A stretch of 64,000 nucleotides of DNA, from the NCBI GenBank assembly GCA_963920765.1, contig OY987250.1, positions 18,840,409 to 18,904,408 of the forward strand. The letters are read 5' to 3'. Positions within the stretch are counted from its first letter, which is position 1; every line of letters begins with the position of its first letter. A program made the position numbers and the translations under genes. Source of the DNA: Ulota crispa (Eukaryota > Streptophyta > Bryopsida > Orthotrichales > Orthotrichaceae). This document shows positions 59,889-64,000 of the stretch, piece by piece. Under the pieces are notes generated by a model, which worked only from the letters and a program-made list of their open reading frames with translations, had not been told where the DNA came from and made no database searches.

Positions 59889-60566
59889 TTATAAGCATAA
59901 GAAGACTACACAAAGACAAACCACTAAGACAGTATAGTACCCGGATCTTGTTGGGTATTGTGGTTCAGCAACCTCATCTTCCCCTCCTCCAATGGTGCCT
60001 TCTGCATTCAATCCCCCTCCAACGACTCTGTTGTGCACGTTTTTTATGATATGACGACCTTTTCTTCTTTGAACCGTACCGGCACTAGGGCATTGTCCTT
60101 CTGCAACTCCACCAGTACTAGGACCTTGTCCCCCTCCAACGGCTCTGTTGTGCACGTTTTTTATGATATGACGACCTTTTCTTCTTTGAACCGTACCGGC
60201 ACTAGGGCATTGTCCTTCTGCAACTCCACCAGTACTAGGACCTTGTCCCCCTCCAACTCCGCCAGTGGTTTTGTCATCAACACTGCTTGTGCCGACTATG
60301 GTTTCTTCAACACCCCCGTCACCGGCCGCTAGTAAGCACTGGGCTGCTTGTTCAATTGTGGCTATAAGCACTCCCTCTTTGCCAGGGTTTTCCTTACTAA
60401 CGCAGCGGCCACCATCCTTGTCCGTCTTGTCACCACCATCTTGGTCCTTGTTGTTGATTTCTACTTGTTGATTGATATGACTTACGCATTCCACACACAA
60501 CAAATTGTACAAATTTGTACACAAAACACATTTCCTTGATCTACTTCTACATTTCACAGAAAACAC
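59889..60566 (-). CDS. Gly-rich open frame with a 117-bp coding repeat, possibly the 5' end of the SUVR-like gene
   Basis: An ATG-started frame of 225 codons. It has a Cys-containing start (MFSVKCRSRSRKCVLCTN), an Asp/Gly/Lys-rich stretch, then a 39-residue unit present twice plus a partial third, each with GGQGPSTGGVAEGQCPSAGT and RRKGRHIIKNVHNR. It ends in a hydrophobic tail (VLVVCLCVVFLCL). No domain is recognised. RRKGRHIIKN is basic and could bind nucleic acid or act as a nuclear signal, but this is speculation. A donor-like site (CCGG/GTACTATAC) before the hydrophobic tail suggests the tail is intron sequence and that the frame splices into the SET gene downstream. It could also be a separate gene. 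Confidence 0.4.
   Translation of the reverse strand: MFSVKCRSRSRKCVLCTNLYNLLCVECVSHINQQVEINNKDQDGGDKTDKDGGRCVSKENPGKEGVLIATIEQAAQCLLAAGDGGVEETIVGTSSVDDKTTGGVGGGQGPSTGGVAEGQCPSAGTVQRRKGRHIIKNVHNRAVGGGQGPSTGGVAEGQCPSAGTVQRRKGRHIIKNVHNRVVGGGLNAEGTIGGGEDEVAEPQYPTRSGYYTVLVVCLCVVFLCL
60021..60254 (-). repeat. Coding minisatellite, 2 x 117 bp
   Basis: Two nearly identical 117-bp units (60021-60137 and 60138-60254; GACTC against GGCTC near the start), with part of a third beyond 60254. Because 117 is a multiple of three, the frame is kept. The near-identity implies recent duplication or conversion. Confidence 0.9.
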
Positions 60567-60775
60567 ATTTTAGAATTTTGTACAACTTCATACAAATTTT
60601 GATTATTTTGTACAAATATAAAACACTTGTACAAAACCCACTAACAAAAATTCGTCTACCCATTATGGCTCTACATCCCAAATTGAACACATTCATGTAA
60701 TTATTCACATTTTCACATTTGACACATTCCGTGAAGATGTAATACCTATCAAATATAGCATAAATTTATTAAGCT

Positions 60776-60845
60776 TCACGTAGAGATCTTGATCTATGTT
60801 TCTTCCTTGAACACTCCATCCATCCCAAGAGACACACGTACATCC
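60776..60845 (-). CDS. Coiled-coil/RING-like gene, last exon (tentative)
   Basis: Acceptor GATTCTAG; in phase with the previous exon it reads DVRVSLGMDGVFKEET, then TAG at 60794-60796 and TGA at 60776-60778. If TAG is the true stop the coding part ends at 60794. Another frame stays open to a donor-like AG/GTATTAC, so this end is uncertain. Confidence 0.4.
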
Positions 60846-60967
60846 CTAGAATCAGACATCAGAAAATCTATAGAAAACGTATTCCACATTTGCATAACCA
60901 ATAATTAATGAAAATACAAAGATATTATAAAAAATACTACAACTTAGGAAAGGTTCAAGAATCATAC

Positions 60968-61156
60968 CTAGAAATGTGTTGGCTTGCATTTTGCATTGCT
61001 TTAGCGTATTCCTCACAACCAATACAGAAGGAGTCTAAACAATCCTACACCACCCATTGATCTTGTCCCTCTCCGGTAGTGCCTACAGTGAATGGAAGTG
61101 ACTCTACTGTACTTTGTAATTCTCCACTCATTGAATTGATCGAGAGTGCCTCCATC
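60968..61156 (-). pseudogene. Coiled-coil/RING-like gene, third exon
   Basis: Acceptor GTGTGTAG and donor TCTAG/GTATGA, 189 bp, in phase with its neighbours. Reads MEALSINSMSGELQSTVESL, TGEGQDQWVV, one TAG, then DCLDSFCIGCEEYAKAMQNA. No known domain. Confidence 0.5.
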
Positions 61157-61268
61157 CTACACACCACAACAATACACTATAAACCTAGTACCTAATGTAG
61201 ATTTATGTTTACAGTTAAGAAGTACCAAAATATTTCATTAAATAGAATGATAGATTTGAAAATAGTAC

Positions 61269-61449
61269 CTTGTTGTTGTTTGTGTAGGACATTCGGCTAG
61301 TCCTAATAACGCTGCTTGTGTATGTTCTTCTACCCAAAGCACAAAACCCACATCGATCATAGTGTGTTCTTCATGAACCACCTATTCATTGCCACCTAAT
61401 CTTGCGGCAAAATTTCCTCTCTTTCTTTCTCCATCCAAGGAACCAAGCC
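61269..61449 (-). pseudogene. Coiled-coil/RING-like gene, second exon
   Basis: Acceptor TTTGGATGCAG, donor AAG/GTACTA, 181 bp. Reads LGSLDGERKRGNFAARLGGN, one TAG after E, then VVHEEHTMIDVGFVLWVEEH and TQAALLGLAECPTQTTT. It joins its neighbours in phase on both sides (G/GG and AG/G), which supports the exon structure despite the stop. Confidence 0.55.
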
Positions 61450-62073
61450 CTGCATCCAAACACAATCTTCAATTGCTTACAACATGTTTGTATCTAGGTT
61501 GGATATGAACAAAAGAACATGACACCTATCATAGTACAAAAGGTATAATCTTGTACAATCTATACATACACGTCATACAAAATATACAATCTAGGTAAGA
61601 ACAAAATGTATTGCAAATAACACAACAATTGCGTAATTATTGAGAACACCCAAACTTATACAAACTAACCAAATTATACTATAGGTACAACAATGAGGAC
61701 TCTATTGAACATGAAGTACAAATAAGGGAACCCAATAACGCTTGCGGCTAACAACGTATCTGAAACAGTACCAACCTTTACAAACTTGAAATTCTTAAAT
61801 GAAGACGATACAATTGCAAGGCTTGTACTAAACATCAAGTACAATTTCATACTCTCCAAGCACCCTTTTGGTAACAATATACACAAAAATTTAAATTTTG
61901 TTACAAAAGTAATATACCCTAATACAAACACTACAACTACTGATATAAAAACTGCCTTTTCCCATCTTTAGTAGCATAAACCATCTAAATCCAAGAAAAC
62001 TAGAAAAGGCTATTAGAATATGTACCAATCAATACAAATGTGTACAAAGCATGAAGAAGTTGTAGAGTATTAC

Positions 62074-63392
62074 CTTCTTTGTCAATGGCTGTTCTACATT
62101 GCTAGATGGATGTACGTAATTTTGCTGCTGCATCAGTCTTGGCTGCTAATCCTCCAATGATAGCAGTGTTACATTGGGCCTTCAACTTTGTCCACTCTTC
62201 ACTCCCACCTCCAAGACGTCCACACCCACGAACACCCCTCCAACCAAAACTCATAATCCATTCAATGGGCTGAACTTGCTTGCAATCCAAAGCAGCGTAA
62301 TCTATGCCCTCAGTGAAGTTTACCAATGCACACTATGGGTGATACACATGTTTACATGCAGAGACAATCATCTCAGAATGGGGGAAGGGGAATCCGCAGA
62401 GGACGCACAAAGATTCTCCTCCACTGCCTATTTCCCCTGCAACATATACCAGAGGTAATAGTTGCAAATGAAACCCGCATGATGCACACCCCAGGTAAGC
62501 ATGCTCCTCCTTCAAAGCACAAACTTGCATCCGCATCTTCACAACTCGATTGCGCTCAAGCTTAAGAGTTTCCTCTAAGGTAGAGATGGACTTCTCCAAC
62601 TTCTTCACTTTTTTCTGAACGCCACATATTAAGTCGTTGTACGCGTCCACCTTCTCCCCTAACTTGAAGTCTACCATCCTAGTTGAGGTTGCTGTAAGTA
62701 ATTGCTTCTCATACACCTTTTGCTTGACTTTCATAATCTTTAGTACTCCCTTGTGATGATTCAGTCCCTCCACTTGCTTTTCCTTTGTTGTGTCAGCCTC
62801 TCGCTCAGCATCCAACTTAGCCTTGAGCTCTAAGTTCTCCACTGCCAACAACTGGCCCAAATACTCGAACCTAGAGTTGCAGTCTTCCTCCTCCAAAACC
62901 ATTTTGCCCATTGTGCTCCCCCTCCCTTTGTAAACCTCTGGCTAAAGCTCTCTCTTGTTGACGTGAAGTTTTTGCCAAGCTTGATGAGCCGCCTTTCTTG
63001 TCTCCTTTGCCCTTTCCTTCATGTTCTTCATCTTTTGCAATCGGATGACATTCCTCTCATGATTAGAATGTTGAGTCTTGTTTGTGGATTCCCCGTAAGC
63101 GGCCTAATTCACCGGCATATTTTTGTTTTCCAAAACAATCCCCCTAGCCATCTTGTGAAGAAGTAATGCACAAGGAACTCCTTGTTGATAGAGAGCTTGT
63201 AAGAGCTGTTTGATCCTCTTCTAAATCCTCTGCGACTTCACTTCCTTCCAATTGTAATGGTAGAGTCCATTCCTCTCCATCGGCTCTCCAAATAGAGAGA
63301 CACATTTGTCATCATCAATGGTTTGCCTTTCCATTTGGTTAGGCAATTTGGCAAGTGTCCTTTGTCCTTTTATCCATACTTGTTGACAAAAT
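62074..63392 (-). pseudogene. Coiled-coil protein with RING-like Cys/His cluster, main exon, several in-frame TAG
   Basis: One frame of about 440 codons with no frameshift. In order: WIKGQRTLAKLPNQMERQ, CVSLFGEPMERNGLYHYNW, QLLQALYQQGVPCALLLHKM, a basic helical region (QKMKNMKERAKETRKAAHQA), a long coiled coil (FEYLGQLLAVENLELKAKLD ... KKVKKLEKSISTLEETLKLE), then CASCGF, CVLCGFPFPHSEMIVSACKH and VYHP, and a Cys-poor tail (IEWIMSFGWRG). The pattern C-x2-C...C-x-H-x-YH-x2-C is that of RING-type zinc folds, which often act in ubiquitin ligation. The role here is unknown. The frame holds five TAG and no TAA or TGA. Donor AAAGAAG/GTAATA leads in phase into 61449. It may be a repeated, element-borne gene family. 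Confidence 0.55.
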
Positions 63393-63670
63393 CTGCTCTG
63401 GTGAGTGTTGGTGGTGGATTGGTGAGCTTCTCCAACTCTTTGTCAACAACCAACTCCAACCCATCCCCCTCCTAGCTGCCATTGCCCTCCTTGCCACAAT
63501 TGATGTTGCCGCCCCCCTTACTGCTGTCACTCCCCCCACTGCCCTTGGCCCCCTTGCTGCCCTTGCCCCCTTTGCTACTCTCGCCCTCCTTGTTTTCCTT
63601 GCCACTGTCCTTCTCAACATCTACGAGGGCTTGTTCTTCCACTACCTCCACCACAAGCCCCTTCTCCTAA
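63393..63670 (-). CDS. Gly/Ser/Lys-rich coding-like segment upstream of the coiled-coil gene
   Basis: In one minus-strand frame: VEEQALVDVEKDSGKENKEG, then SSKGGKGSKGAKGSGGSDSS and KGGGNINCGKEGNGS, one TAG, and ELVVDKELEKLTNPPPTLTR. It is a low-complexity, probably disordered segment. It is offset by one frame from the downstream exon, so either a small indel or an intron lies near 63390. Other frames over the same stretch are compositional shadows. Confidence 0.4.
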
Positions 63671-64000
63671 CTAGTAGTGCCACGTCTTTTTTCACCACGT
63701 AGATGGGATAGAAAATTGGCCCTCCGTGATTGTGCTCGCAATACCAAAACTATCCCTTTACCTTTGACCTTAGTCATTTCTTGCCCTAAAATTGTTTTGA
63801 GGCATTTGATTAGACCAAAAGGAAATTAATGAAAACATTACCTTGCAAATCTTAATTGTAAACCTAGCTATTTCTCTTGTAGAAGAAAAAAGCAATAGAG
63901 CGCTGCTATTTCACTGAAACCACCTACTGATTACAAGAAATTTGCGGTGACGGAGAGACAAAAAGCATTCAAGGTGCACTATGATATGTCTGAAACAAAT
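63671..64000. other. Non-coding or unassigned end of window
   Basis: No exon or repeat recognised. The block of minus-strand genes may continue past the window edge. Confidence 0.3.

Noticed and set aside
51513-63392. UAG reassigned to an amino acid as the main explanation of the TAG-rich frames
   Set aside because: Not ruled out, but plant nuclear codes are standard, one conserved Trp position is also TAG, and CHG deamination explains the pattern more simply.
63339-63702. Ala/Leu/Arg-rich frames on both strands
   Set aside because: Shadows of the Gly/Ser/Lys-rich segment read in other frames.
1-64000. Retroelement or virus-like fossils
   Set aside because: Looked for reverse transcriptase, integrase, capsid-like or long direct terminal repeat signals and saw none that could be supported.

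Overview
The window looks like nuclear DNA of a land plant or close streptophyte with a large, repeat-filled genome. The evidence is strong AT-richness, GT-AG introns that run to kilobases, tandem plant-type telomere heptamers (TTTAGGG) near 11.06 kb, and two recognisable plant protein families: a multi-pass plasma-membrane family and a SUVR-type SET histone methyltransferase. I cannot name the species. No rRNA, tRNA, CRISPR array or prokaryotic operon was seen, and no reverse transcriptase or capsid-like frame was recognised.

Layout. 1-7.7 kb: two exon-sized pieces of one plant membrane-protein gene, split by a roughly 6 kb intron that contains an assembly gap of 200 N (6352-6551). 7.7-49 kb: gene-poor, AT-rich DNA built largely from non-autonomous DNA transposons. 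The dominant family has at least 17 recognisable copies or fragments. It has ends of the form TTAA-CCCCTAAAGG ... CCTTTAGGGG-TTAA, which is what a piggyBac-type TTAA target duplication would give. Several foldback (hairpin) MITE families, simple repeats, a 16-bp minisatellite and a G-rich block with interstitial telomere repeats fill the rest.

49.3-64 kb differs from everything to its left. It opens with about 1.9 kb of GC- and CpG-rich DNA containing a 351-bp tandem duplication. A decaying gene on the plus strand follows (51.5-54.6 kb). It resembles a widespread but poorly described DDE/RNase H-like family, with motifs HIDFAKN, WSNGCASQFKG and GHGKGERDG. Next come weak plus-strand exons (55.2-57.5 kb). 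Then come two gene models on the minus strand: a SUVR-like SET-domain methyltransferase (58.3-59.6 kb, possibly with a Gly-rich 5' exon to 60.6 kb) and a multi-exon coiled-coil protein with a RING-like C/H cluster (60.8-63.4 kb, with a Gly/Ser/Lys-rich region upstream). The intergenic DNA of this block is rich in GTAC words.

Two points deserve attention. First, the long, otherwise intact frames of the DDE-like and coiled-coil genes are interrupted almost only by TAG. This fits C-to-T decay at methylated CAG (CHG) sites, or less likely UAG being read as sense. Second, a transposase-like gene, a putative histone methyltransferase and a RING-like protein sit together in one compositionally distinct block. 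That may be a large composite DNA element carrying a chromatin-modifying gene; this is an inference, because its ends were not found.
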